From positions 213,234,205 to 213,298,204 of the forward strand of contig CP136064.1 in NCBI GenBank assembly GCA_032622095.1: DNA of 64,000 nt. Reading direction: 5' to 3'. Both the position numbers and the translations under genes were made by a program. Within the stretch, counting starts at the first letter, position 1. Every line of letters starts with the position of its first letter. Positions 32,394 through 43,299 of the stretch are shown one piece after another. This DNA is from Siphonodentalium dalli. Lineage: Eukaryota > Mollusca > Scaphopoda > Gadilida > Siphonodentaliidae. The notes beneath the pieces were generated by a model. The model was not told where the DNA came from. It worked only from the letters and a program-made list of their open reading frames with translations, and made no database searches.

Positions 32394-32640
32394 GATTTAC
32401 CTGTAGGTTTGCATGGAGTGTATTATTTGAAGACTAGATTTGCCTGTAGGTTTTGCATGGAGTGTATTATTATAAGACTAGATTTACATGTTGGTTTTCA
32501 TGGAGTTTATTAATTTAAGACTAGATTTACATGTGGGTTTGCATGGAGTGTATTTTTTTAAGACTAGATTTACCTTTAGGTTTGCATGGAGTGTATTATT
32601 TTAAGACTAGATTTACCTGTAAGTTTGCAGGAATAGAGAT
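32394..32640. repeat. 43-bp tandem repeat (about 5.5 units) carrying the exon 16 donor
   Basis: Unit starts at 32394, 32437, 32481, 32524, 32567 and 32610 (spacing 43-44). Core GATTTACCTGTAGGTTTGCA; on the minus strand this is a CTACAG-GTAAATC 5' splice site. The last unit is the real exon 16 donor. Confidence 0.9.
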
Positions 32641-32742
32641 CATCTTCCAATTGATAACCGTCGTAACAGTAACAGCTGTGAGTATCGCCGTATGATGTGC
32701 AGTTCTGGCTGCAAACTCCCCATTTGTTACACACGTCGTCAA
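32617..32742 (-). CDS. LRP1: LRP1 exon 16: EGF-like module, donor next to tandem repeat
   Basis: A 126-nt, phase 1-1 exon: DDVCNKWGVCSQNC, HSCYCYDGYQLEDDLYSC. The donor (ACAG, then GTAAAT at 32616) is the last of six copies of a 43-bp unit that extends to 32394 in the intron. Two of the intronic units keep an intact AG-GTAAAT donor. Confidence 0.92.
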
Positions 32743-32983
32743 CTGAAAATGATAATAATCGATCATTATATTCACATATCACTTACGTTTCATTTTGTTA
32801 TTGATAAATTAACAAATTTATTTTAGTGTCCCTCTAAATAGAAATTTCAATGTTTAACAAAATATCTTCTTTCTTGTAGAAATTCTCATTTCAAACATGT
32901 TATTTTATACACTAGAATCTAAATAAAAAGTAAAAATCAATTTTTATCAAAATCTGCGAAATTTGAATTCTACAACCACTCAC

Positions 32984-33100
32984 CATAACAGGTTCTATGA
33001 TCATCAGCCATTAGCATTCCCTCCGGACAGTCACAACGATAACCATTGGGGGCCGGATGACAGTCATGACTGCAGTCATTCTTTAAGCACATGCTAATAG
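32984..33100 (-). CDS. LRP1: LRP1 exon 15: EGF-like module
   Basis: A 117-nt, phase 1-1 exon: SMCLKNDCSHDCHPAPNGY, RCDCPEGMLMADDHRTC. This is the first of the EGF pair that follows the class A cluster. Donor GTGAGT; acceptor TTTGATAG. Confidence 0.92.
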
Positions 33101-33592
33101 CTATCAAAAACAGATAAATAAATATAACTAAATAAATAGATGTATAAATCATCGTAAATACTTATTATTTCAAAATCCCATCCAAATTACTGAATAGACA
33201 TCCTACGACTTCTGGTTTTAGTGTTATCAAAACACCCCTCTAAATGAATAACATATCATTAAATTGTATACTTTTATAAGGTATATAAATTCCATTTTCT
33301 CATGCACCTCCCTCGTCACTGAGATTTTCTTTTAAAAAGCCTTGTCAATGATTAAATATTTTCTTTTAGAAATATTGGATTCGAACAATGAGTTTTTGTT
33401 TTTGCTCTCTGGAGTAAGTATTCCAGATTTTGAGAAAAAAATAACAATAAATAGCCTCCCTCCCTCATACATAGATATTTTATTTGAATGGCCTAAACTG
33501 AATATGAGAATTCAATAAAAGGATTAAAATAAAGGAGGTATCCAGTAGAATAAATCAACAGTTTGTTTTCAGTGGAGTTTATGTTGCCAAGA

Positions 33593-33985
33593 AGCTTTGA
33601 AATGGTGTGTCTGTCACTTGCATAATGAAGTCCCCAGAGGGTGAATTTAGTGATGCTATTCTGCACGGCGGGGTTAGCATCACTAAATTCACCCTCTGGG
33701 GACCTCATTCTGCTAAAGCCTCATCTTCTGGGAAGTATCTATAGTCTCAAATTAACATTGTTTTTTCCCCTTAATTCTGTTCAGTTTCTATATTCCCTGA
33801 TTTGCAAAAGATAAATTGCATAATCAATGTGACTAATGTGTGAACACCACCAACTTAAACTGGGGAAGTTCAATCTGATCCTAGTTCTCCCATAGCAGTT
33901 GAGGCCTCAGCAGAATGAGGTCCCAAGAGAGGGAATTTGGTAATGCTAGCCCACTGTGTGACAAAAACACTATTAAAAGGCTTGC
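33593..33985. mobile_element. MITE, CAAGCCTTG family
   Basis: AAGCTTTGAAATGGTGTGTC at the left, hairpin 33624-33712, spacer, then a truncated second arm and CACTATTAAAAGGCTTG at the right. Confidence 0.75.
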
Positions 33986-33999
33986 GTGTTGCTTTAACC

Positions 34000-34230
34000 C
34001 TTCGATGAATGGAGTGTTGCTGATGATTAGACGACTGATTCCCACTATTCATTGTAGGAATGTTCAGCTAATAAGTTCAACAAACAGCCAACATATTGGC
34101 TGAACATTCCTGCAACTGAATCCTTAAAGAGTTTCCTCTGGTTATAATATCTAAAAAAAATCCCTACAAATGAAGAATGGAACATTCCAGCATATTGGTA
34201 GAATCCATTCAGTAATCAAATGGTTAAATA
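34000..34230. mobile_element. Decayed MITE related to the TTAACCCTCTCTATAC family
   Basis: TTTAACCCTTCGATGAATGG start; palindrome AATGTTCAGCTAATAAG / TTGGCTGAACATT near 34060-34110; AATCAAATGGTTAAAT end. Confidence 0.5.
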
Positions 34231-34264
34231 AGGATATGGTGTAATAAGGGATGTGGCTAGTGGG

Positions 34265-35870
34265 TCTCTATTGGGGAAGAGGAGGTGTTATTGGGAGATA
34301 GGAGGTGTTATCAGGGAGAGGAGGTGTTAATGTAGGAGAGGAGGTGTTAATGTGAGAAGAGCATGTGTTATTGGGGGATAGGAGGTGTTATTGGGGAGTG
34401 GATATGTTATTTGGAGAGAGGTGTTATTGTGGGAAGAGGAGGTGCATTTTGGGGGATAGGAGGTGTTATTGGGGAGAGGAGGTGTTATTGGGGAGCAAAG
34501 GTGTTATCAGGGAAAGGAGGTGTTATTGGGAGATAGGAGGTGTTTTCAGGGAGAGGAGGTGTTATTGGGGAGAGGAGGTGTTATTGTGAGAAGAGGATGT
34601 GTTATTGGGGGATAGGAGGTAGGGTCCTGCGAATTGGAGATTTTGATCGAATCGAATATCGAATCGAATTCAGGAAATCGAATCGAATATCGAATCGAAT
34701 CATATCTGTATGTTGTATTCTCAATTGGGAATGTTTTGTCAACGATTAGACGATTTGTGAAACGTTCCATGAACTACATGCACGAAGTTCCATCATAACT
34801 TATGTGGCGATGAACCATCATTTGCAATACTATTAACTTCAATTGATAAATGATTAAAACATGCATGCGGCCGTCACAACGATAAATATATAACCACTAA
34901 ACGGATTATTGGAACTAAAATCACACAAAATTTGTACAGATTGCATGTGCATGCAAAATTGCAAATCAACATTCGGAATCACCCGTTGTTATAAACTTGA
35001 AGATGCAACAACAGTCGCAGTGTAGCTTGTTTATGTAGTGATTGATGCTTCTTGGACAGATGATTCCATAGGTGGGTCGTTATCCCAGATGCTTGCGATT
35101 TATACACCATGTTGCATTCATCACATGTGTAAGCCTGCAGCTTTATCATGTTTAAAATAAACATGAATAACGGATGACGTTTTGTCATGTGTCAAAGAAC
35201 GCTCTGAAATTGAAAGTAAACTTTAAAAGAAAACACCGCCAAAATGCAGTTTTCGATGCCCGGAACACGTGTTGTTTAAATTCTGAGCTATATTACATAA
35301 CGCGGAATCTGAGACGGATAGACCGCGGATAACGCTAGCGGTTCATCAGTCTCATAGCTATTATAATTTACGCGCGTCGTCGGTCCATCGGCGATCTCTG
35401 AGATTTTGGCTACCATGTTCAAAGATAGAAATCAGACGTATTTAGTTGTCCTATAGTGGCTCATTGCTGTCTATACTTATATTTAATATATATAATCACG
35501 ATGTACAATGAGAATTATAAGGTACATATATACATCATTTTTCTGTAATTAAATGGCACAACACAGCTAAGATCGACGTGTGTACCTGCTCGTAAACAGC
35601 CTACTTTTCCATCAGTGTATATTCGAAATTTCGAGTTGGCAATTTCGAATCGAATTCGAATCGAATTTGACTTTCGAATCGAATCTCTGCAGGACCCTAA
35701 TAGGAGGTGTTATTGGGGAGTGGATATGTTATTGGGAGTGAGGTGTTATTATGGGAAGAGGGGGTGCATTATTGGGGGGAGAGGAGGTGTTATTGTGGAG
35801 ATGAAGTGTTATTAGGGAGTGAAGATGTTATTGGGAAAGAGGAGGTGTTATTGGGGAAGAGGAGGTGTTG
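34265..35870. repeat. G-rich minisatellite, split by an insertion
   Basis: Degenerate GGAGGTGTTATTGGGGAGA units of about 20-24 bp at 34265-34620 and 35700-35870. The plus-strand frames across it are repeat artefacts. The interruption is the element at 34621-35699. Confidence 0.85.
34621..35699 (-). mobile_element. hAT-type fragment with AATCG-rich ends and a BED finger
   Basis: Inverted ends AGGGTCCTGC / GCAGGACCCT, flanked by TAGGAGGT (also part of the minisatellite, so the duplication is not independent proof). Subterminal ATCGAATCGAAT arrays on both sides. A minus-strand frame (35188-34979) contains YTCDECNMVYKSQ and HLWNHLSKKHQ, a BED-type finger. Confidence 0.7.
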
Positions 35871-36087
35871 TCCGACTTAGAATTTCTAAAGGCATCCCAC
35901 TCTAAACCAACTGCTATTTCCTACTTCAGGAAATTCAATTTTCACCCCCTCCTGTTACGCAAGTCCACAAACCCCACTGTCACCAGCATGAGTAGCACAG
36001 ATTATGGGGAATATCAGTGTATAATTGAAAAATGCATGATCTTTTTCATTGTGTCCTATATAGATACCTATGTAACCTGATACTAAC

Positions 36088-36210
36088 CACAGCTATTGAA
36101 ATCACCCTCGTCATCAGCTTCAGGGCAGTCTTTACGTCCGTCACACAGCTGAGTCGGGCTGATGCACAGGTTCATAGTCCCTTTACATTTCCATTTTGGA
36201 TAAAAACATT
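36088..36210 (-). CDS. LRP1: LRP1 exon 14: LDLR class A module 8
   Basis: A 123-nt, phase 1-1 exon: CFYPKWKCKGTMNLC, ISPTQLCDGRKDCPEADDEGDFNSC. The acidic motif reads ADDE rather than xSDE and the last loop is long; human LRP1 also has an extended last loop here, as I recall. Acceptor GATACAG, donor GTTAGT. Confidence 0.91.
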
Positions 36211-36682
36211 CTGTATCTGTTTGTATAAGAATAGTGGAGAAATTTATTAGCATATACATATGTCATTGCAAATGAACTGATATATTACGGTGGTAATGAC
36301 GAAAAATAATTGGTTACATTCTATGAAAATAGTGATGTTTTGATTCAATGCGTATGTATAATAGTGAAAAGTTGATCACATAATATTATCAATGATGCAC
36401 AACAACGTCAACAGTGTGGTGTGCTATTTTATATGAGAAATGACATAGTTCCTCTGCCAAAGCACTGATTATTTGATATTACTGTTGAATGAATTGTAAG
36501 ATAAATTGGTTGTGTAGGTTCCCGTGATTTGTATTCAAGTCTCGCTACCTTCTCTGGGCCATATATCGACTCGTCCTGCAGATTCATCGATAGACAGCCC
36601 AACGATGATAGTGAGAGTTGACTATGGATATCAGAAAATTACATGGTTGTGATATCGCCTCATATTATGTCATATGTTATAT

Positions 36683-36833
36683 AGAGGATCTACAACGAGT
36701 CCCCAGTTTATAGTGGGATTTACAAAACGAGTCCAGTAAATTAGGTCTGGGCCGAGACTTTGGCGAGGTCCAGACCTAATTTACTGGACGAGTTTTGTAA
36801 TTCCCGCTATAAACTGGGGACGAGTTGTAGATT
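36683..36833. mobile_element. Foldback element, 65-bp arms
   Basis: Arms run from ATCTACAACGAGTCCCCAGT to GACCTAATTTACTGGAC and its complement, with a GGGCCGAGACTTTGGCGAGG loop (36748-36767). Near-perfect pairing. Confidence 0.85.
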
Positions 36834-37520
36834 CTATTTATTACATGATCCAAAACATCGACAAAACATACTTAAATCAACAAATGGGACGCGAAACTAA
36901 CATCGGCTTCTATGAGACATGCGATGACGTTTTACGTAACTATTCGTTGTTTGCCGCGTTAAGAAATAGTCCTAGATAAATAAAGACTCTTTGGCGCATA
37001 TATTGGCGTATTTTTAATGATATAATTTTTCAAACTCTTCATTCATAATAGTTTGTTGGAAAAATATTGGAAGCTATGGTATTTTGAGACGTATATAGCT
37101 TATGGAATGTTAACAGACCACAAACCGGAAGTCAAAGGTCACCTGGCACTATTTCCTGTTATTAAACGAACGTTTAATATCACAATTTATAGAATGGGTT
37201 TATTGAATGGAATAAGGGTAGAATCATGTAATAAATATAAATAGTAATAATTTAATCATAAGCTGTTGATATACGGAATGCTAAAAACAAATGACTGTAG
37301 CTTTTATCGAATATACTTCAGATGCTCTTGATTTATGATGTCAGCCCCATTTCCAGAAAGCAAAATTTTTTTAAACCAGTTTTTGGACATCAGCCCTATG
37401 CATGTTTGGACAAAAGCAAGTTTTATTATTTTCAATTCAATGACCAATGAAAATGAATTTCCTTCACAACCTGGAGCATGATTGACAGATGTTTGTTCTC
37501 CAGGTATATTGTACTGCATT

Positions 37521-37762
37521 CTTAATGCTTCCATGACTGGAGCTTCCTAAAATTTTGTGAAAATCCTGTGCCAATGCATTCTCTAATATATGCGAATCTC
37601 CCATAGGGAGCCTCGCATATATAAGAGAATACATTGGCCTAACAATATTTACCTTGACCTGGTAAGCCAGTGCATTCTCTTCTATATCTCCCTGTGGGAG
37701 ACTCACATATATAAGAGCATGTACTGGCACAGGATCTTCAATGCTGCACCAGCGCATCTCCC
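37521..37762. mobile_element. MITE, CCCTTCCATGACTGGAGC family (right end decayed)
   Basis: TGCTTCCATGACTGGAGCTT left end and two hairpin cores (37571-37640, 37665-37730); right end reads GCGCATCTCCCATTTT. Confidence 0.75.
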
Positions 37763-37991
37763 ATTTTCTGTCGGGCTTGCTTTGGGAAAGTTCTATTTTA
37801 ATACCATGAATTTAGTTCAATAACATTTAGTGTCACATGTTGCATAAATAGATGATATTGCATGGAAAAATGAACTAGGAATCTAGGCTATGCTTTTTTG
37901 AAAAATAACTTAACTCATTAAACACACAGGGTATAAACAGCCAATGAGATATCTTGAGGTCGGCACCCATAGAATGAAGGAATATACTCAC

Positions 37992-38120
37992 CACAATGAC
38001 GTTCATCGCTTTGATCTTCACAATCATATTCATTGTCGCACACCCAATTCTGTGGTATACATTTCTTCTTATCTTTACACTGCCACTGGGCACTCGTACA
38101 GATCAACTCTTTGTACTCAC
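37992..38120 (-). CDS. LRP1: LRP1 exon 13: LDLR class A module 7
   Basis: A 129-nt, phase 1-1 exon: [16 protein letters not shown] then [22 protein letters not shown]. Tryptophan and acidic motif are intact. Acceptor CTGTAG, donor GTGAGT. Confidence 0.93.
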
Positions 38121-38142
38121 CTACAGAAATAAAACAGGTTTT

Positions 38143-38285
38143 GTTCAAGTCTGAGCTTAGTGTGCCTGTCATTTGCAGAACGAGGTCCCCAGATGGTAAA
38201 TTTAGTGATGCTATCCTGCATCACCAAATTCCCCCTCTGGGGACCTCATTCTGCATGGCCTCATGCTACATTCATCCAGTTGGCA
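38143..38285. mobile_element. MITE half, CAAGCCTTG family variant
   Basis: CAAGTCTGAGCTTAGTGTGC end and one degraded hairpin (38181-38253). It abuts the acceptor side of exon 13 (23 bases upstream). Confidence 0.65.
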
Positions 38286-38600
38286 TAGTACCTAAGTACT
38301 AACTTATCAGTTTCACGCACCCGAAAAAGTCCATAAAAATATGTCTTTAATCTCATGACATTTTATGGAAGTGAAAAAACACGGATTGCTATTTATAGTA
38401 ATCTTATCACCTGTAATTATGTGTTGTTTGAACAACATTTTTGTTACGATATTTTGCTTCAAACTTCAAATAAATTGACCCATACAAATCTGTTTTGTGG
38501 GTTTAAGAACATTTCAAGGATGATGTCGATTTTACTTTTCAAGGACCAGCATCAATTTTTGCACTTTTAAAGGAATGGGTCGAAATTTATGAACTTCTAA

Positions 38601-38754
38601 TTTAACATACGAACCCAGACATCCCTTTTAATTTAACATATGAACCCTGACATCCCTTTTAATTTAACATACGAACCCTGACATCCCTTTTAATTTAACA
38701 TATGAACCCTGACATCCCTTTTAATTTAACATACGAACCCTGACATCCCTTTTC
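38601..38754. repeat. 31-bp tandem repeat (5 units) carrying the exon 12 donor
   Basis: Units start at 38601, 38632, 38663, 38694 and 38725. Core CGAACCCTGACATCCCTTTT. A C/T difference alternates strictly between units (ACGAAC, ATGAAC), implying growth by 62-bp pairs. The last unit overlaps the final coding bases and donor of exon 12. Confidence 0.92.
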
Positions 38755-38873
38755 ATCAGAGCCATCGATACAATCTGGTTGATGATCACATCTCCATTTC
38801 TGGTGAATACACTCTCCGTTATTACATGTGAAAAAGTTAGTAGCATTATCACATTTCTTGGGGAAAGCGTAAT
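38739..38873 (-). CDS. LRP1: LRP1 exon 12: LDLR class A module 6, donor inside a tandem repeat
   Basis: A 135-nt, phase 1-1 exon encoding [37 protein letters not shown]. The coding end and donor (CAGG, then GTTCGTATG) fall in the first unit of a 31-bp tandem array (38601-38754), so the same junction recurs downstream. I placed the end at 38739 because only this site gives the phase 1 needed by exon 13; a stronger-looking GTATGT five bases on would break the frame. Confidence 0.85.
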
Positions 38874-39426
38874 CTGAAAACACAGAGATTATTACTATAC
38901 TATGAAACCTGTGTTACATTCTATAAGATTTTAGTTTATAAAATTCTTACGATACCTGCTACTGAACGGGAATTTTTATTGGATATGATATTTATCAGTG
39001 GAATTGTTTCAGATCAGTGAGGGGAGGGAGGATCTAATTATTTTTGTTTAATTCCCAAACACTGCGATGAATGACTATTACAATCCTGCATAAGGTATGT
39101 AAATTGAAATACTAGAGATGTGTAATGTAATGCCAACTCCCCGCTGAATATTTTGTTGCCCATTTGGCCCAGAGTCAGACCAACTTTCAAGGAAAGCACT
39201 GACTGTTCTTAATTTTTATTTTTGTACAATATCTCGACCAAAAGCAGCATGTTTCCCTCATCGAACACTTCCGGGTTGCAAAATCAAAACCAGGTAAAAT
39301 GGAATGAAGCATTAACAAAGTGAATGAAGTGAAGCTTCTTGCAGTAACTTTCTCTTGCAGAAATAACGGACAATTGTTCCATTTTCAGAAATTGTATTAG
39401 TTTCCACCTTCAGAACGACAGATGTA

Positions 39427-39946
39427 CAGTGTTCACACTGGCCACCGCCTTAGCCACTTGTGAATTTTTTGAGCCACTTTTCATTTTCTTGAGCCACATT
39501 TTTTCAACCCATATTTTATCTTTGATTAAATGTTGGTACAAGAAGGCCCTCTCACGTTCCACAGTCGACACAGGTACACAATATAGTATTTATGCAAAGT
39601 CTCATATTATAGGATATGTGTCCTTTCTTTGTTTCACTAATGTTTGGCGATGTGAAAGCAATACAATGAATGTGTGTTTTTATCGAGTAGAAATAGGAAA
39701 CCCATTCACCGTACGTCATACAATTACAACTAGTCCCTGTGGCATAAGCTGAGAATTTCATTCATACTCTCGTGGCGGGATAGTGTTGCCTGATTGTTGA
39801 ACTTAATCTGTCGAACGGCAGTTAATTTAAGAGCCATACACCCAAATTCTTTGAGCCACTTTCTTTAGCCACTAGCCCATTTTGTTGAGCCACTTTTGTT
39901 TTTCTTTCGCAATTTGCGAAATTTGCTCACGGCAGCGTGAACACTG
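39427..39946 (-). mobile_element. Internally deleted hAT element, 520 bp
   Basis: Ends CAGTGTTCACACTGGCC and (complement) CAGTGTTCACGCTGCC, flanked by CAGATGTA at 39419-39426 and 39947-39954. The minus strand near 39540-39600 keeps a dimerisation-domain remnant (YCVPVSTVERERAFLYQ) related to the element at 55996-57639. Confidence 0.85.
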
Positions 39947-40477
39947 CAGATGTAACACCCTTATATTAACTTTTGAACAACTTTCCCCGACACATTTCAT
40001 TTGGTTTTTCCATCCGAACATGCTGCGATTAGAAAGTAAAACAACTTGGGAATTTCCCACTGACAACCATGACATTTAGTCTTCATATGATAGATTTTGT
40101 TCAGGATTTTGTCAGGGTATTGCACCTTTGTGGGCCATTGCATCAACCCTAGGTCTTCACAAGTTATTAAATTGCACATGTTTTACTGTACAATCTACTT
40201 TATAGGTCTCTCTTGTGTTTTTCTGCAATTTCTGCCAAATTTCATTGGTTTTTTTTGCATCCGCGATAAAAATTATCAACATGAGCCAAAAAAAATCGAT
40301 GTGGCAGTGTCTGAGAAACAATTATTTAATTTTGGAGGGCCTAAGCGTATGTGGGGTATAATTTTATCAGTATGTGAACAGTTTTCGGGGATATGGAATT
40401 AGCTCAATAAAAGTGGTCATTGCAGTCAACAGTTAGATTGTGATAATGTTATTGGACGGTAAATATAGAATACATAC

Positions 40478-40607
40478 TGCAATTAGCCTCATCCGACCCA
40501 TCAGCACAGTTGTAATCTCCATCACATTTGAAGACAATCGGGAAACACAATTCAGTGTTGTTACATTTGAACTCTCGAATTGGATCACATGAATAGTCAC
40601 AGCCAAT
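40478..40607 (-). CDS. LRP1: LRP1 exon 11: LDLR class A module 5
   Basis: A 130-nt exon, phase 0 in and phase 1 out. It supplies the last Cys of module 4, then a full module: SCDPIREFKCNNTELC, FKCDGDYNCADGSDEANC. Donor GTATGT; acceptor ATTACAG. The aromatic before CD is Phe. Confidence 0.92.
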
Positions 40608-41500
40608 CTGTAATTAGACAACAGAAATAATATAATGTGCATTTATTTGAAAAATCAGTTAATTTATCTGGGTCGCATCACGTCTCATTTAAGATGTCAG
40701 ATCGCTGGATCAAATTATCCACCTGCCATGGCTTGTTTGATCCAGCGGTCTGTCCTCTTCAACTGGACGTGCTACTATGGCCAGATAAATTCACTGTAGT
40801 GATAAATATGTGTTATATACACATTGTCTACCATTCGTGTGACAGAATCCAGAACACAATTTACAGAATTTTTTAAAAGCCAAAAATTTTGGATTTGTTA
40901 CTGATGATTAGCTTTCTTGAGTAAATTTTCCCAACCTGCAAGTGTATCTTTATCATAGGATTAGCTCAATTTGCTAAATTTTCCTAACCTGCAATTGCAC
41001 ACGCATATGTCTAACTGAAATTAAATTCAATGGACATAATCTCTTACACCTGCATATTTATATAATAATTATTCATCAAATATATATTAGTTACTTTGTA
41101 TATGTTTTTACATAGGTAGGCAATCAAATAATGATAAGAATTAGGAACTGTTTTTTTTATAGTGCGCAAGAATATAAGTTGTTCATTGGAATGTTGTTTT
41201 GATTTTGCAAGCAATTGCATGTGACATCAGTGAATGTTGATGTTATGAACGTCACGCGCACCTTGTATGGTAAATGCAGTAATGATATGGATATTTTTAG
41301 CACCTATTCGTTACCGCCGATTTTATCATGGAATTCATACGAAATGGTAGATAATATGTATTTACCATATGCCAACTTGGAGAACTACCTCTTGTTTGAA
41401 ACTCAATCGATTTGGAGAGTCATGAATTTATCAAGACAATATTAATGAAGAACGAGAACACTTGTTTTTGCTCATAGTGAAAAGTATTGTGGGTAATTAC

Positions 41501-41610
41501 CTCATCAGACTGGTCCTTACAGTCGAAGGCGCCGTCACATCGTCTAAAGTAGTCAATACACTGTCCACTTTTGTTGCACTTAAATTGATCAACCAAGCAA
41601 GCACTATATG
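41501..41610 (-). CDS. LRP1: LRP1 exon 10: LDLR class A module 4
   Basis: A 110-nt exon, phase 1 in and phase 0 out. Encodes SACLVDQFKCNKSGQCID, then RRCDGAFDCKDQSDE. The sixth cysteine of the module comes from the next exon (IGC), so the split inside this module is supported by both frame and cysteine count. Confidence 0.91.
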
Positions 41611-41675
41611 CTGAAGTTGAAAAGAAAACACTTAATAGTACAGTTCATACACTGTCCACTCTCATATCTATATTG

Positions 41676-42116
41676 CAAGCCTTGAAATAGTGTCTGTCAT
41701 TTATGGAATGAGGTCCCCAGAGGGTGAATTTAGTGAAGTACCCTGTACAGCCGGCTAGCATCACCAAATTCTCCCTCTAGGCATCTCATCTGCTTAGGTC
41801 TCATCTTCTGAGAAGTATCTGTAATCTCAAATTAACATTGTTTTTAGTTACTTTTTCCCTTCTGTTCAGTTTCTATATCCCATAATTTGCAGAAGATAAA
41901 TTGCATAATTGATGTGTTTAATTGGTGAACATCACCAACTTCAACTTGGGAACTTCAGTCTGATCCTAGGTTACATATAGCAGTTAAGGCCTAAGCGGAA
42001 TGAGATTCCCAGAGGTTGAATTTGGTGACACTAGCCCACTGTGCAGGATAGCATCACTAAATTCAACCTCTGGGGACCTCATTCTGCAAACGACAGACAC
42101 ACTATTCTAGGCTTGA
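41676..42116. mobile_element. MITE, CAAGCCTTG family, full-length type
   Basis: CAAGCCTTGAAATAGTGTCT left, GACACACTATTCTAGGCTTG right, two hairpins and the usual spacer (TCATCTTCTGAGAAGTATCT). No clear duplication. Confidence 0.8.
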
Positions 42117-42213
42117 TTGATTGATAGAGCAAGTAGCATATTTTGAAGTGAGAAAGAAACAATAATATTCAATGATTAATAAGTTTCAATCATTGAAATG
42201 ATATAATTATATT

Positions 42214-42417
42214 TAACCCTTCCATGACTGGAGCTTCCTGAAATTTGCGAGTCTCCCATAGGGAGCCTTGCATATATAAGAGAATACATTGGTTTAACAA
42301 TATTAACTTGACCTTGTAAGCCAGTGCATTCTCATATAAATGCGAGGCTCCTGAGAGAGGCTCGCATTGATATGGGAAGACGCATGATAGTTAATGATGC
42401 ACATATTGAAAGGGTTA
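42214..42417. mobile_element. MITE, CCCTTCCATGACTGGAGC family (deleted)
   Basis: TTAACCCTTCCATGACTGGA left end, shortened first hairpin, diverged right end GCACATATTGAAAGGGTTA. Confidence 0.7.
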
Positions 42418-42816
42418 AAGAGGATGTCATACACTTTGTGAGTAAATACCAAATTCTCTTAACATTTGATATAAAAAAAGGAAAAAGACACTGGTCCCAA
42501 ATTGGTGTTTTTTGGGATATTTAATTTTTAGAAAGAAGAGAACTGAATTTTTGGTTTGTAAGTCAATGATTATGTGGTTATATAATGTAACACCAATAAA
42601 TACCTTGGTAATTGTTCATTCTTTTAAAGCCCAAGCTTTCAGCTGAATAGGCATTGTCAGGCAAAAAATGAATGATTGCAAATGAGAATATTAATTTCTG
42701 TTCCGCTATGCGTCTCTCTCAGAGTTGAATTTTATAAATAAATATAAATATAATACAACAAATGAAATCATGGGAATCTAGTAATTACTAATCAGCGAGT
42801 ATCCAGTACAGAGCTA

Positions 42817-43298
42817 TTAAAGATACGGGCGGCGTTGGCGGTGGGTATGCTGTTAAAATAGTCAACTCCGTCAAAAACCGTCATAAACAGAAAGATTAGA
42901 AAAATATAGACATACCTTGTTCTTATACCAATCAGAAATATGGCATAAACAGTATTTTATTGTCAAATGTTTTTCCATTGTTATGTAAACAACAGCAAAA
43001 AACGTTACAGAACCTGGCTTTTGTTTAGATCTGGATATGGTATACATAAAGAGTGCTATTTGTTACTGTTTTCCTGATATGGAAATAATAGAGCGTTAAT
43101 ATCATTTGTGTGTGATTAACCAATAGAATTGCGCTGTGTTATGTAAACAGCAGAAAAACTCTGTAACATGAGCAGGCTCTTACGCGCTGATTATGTTTGG
43201 CATATGAACAAAACTATATATATTTTAATATTCCTTCCGTTGATGACGATTTGAACAAATATGAATATTTCTGCAACGAACGCCGCCCGTGCCTTTAA
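42817..43298. mobile_element. 482-bp TIR element (TTAAAG-ACGGGCGGCGTT ends)
   Basis: TTAAAGATACGGGCGGCGTT at the left and the complement of TTAAAGGCACGGGCGGCGTT at the right (18 of 20 match). Interior has a direct repeat TTATGTAAACA(A)CAGCAAAAA near 42980 and 43139. Non-coding. Confidence 0.65.
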
Positions 43299-43299
43299 G

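Noticed and set aside
34365-34589. 74-codon plus-strand frame rich in Arg, Cys, Tyr and Trp
   Set aside because: Repeat artefact of the G-rich minisatellite.
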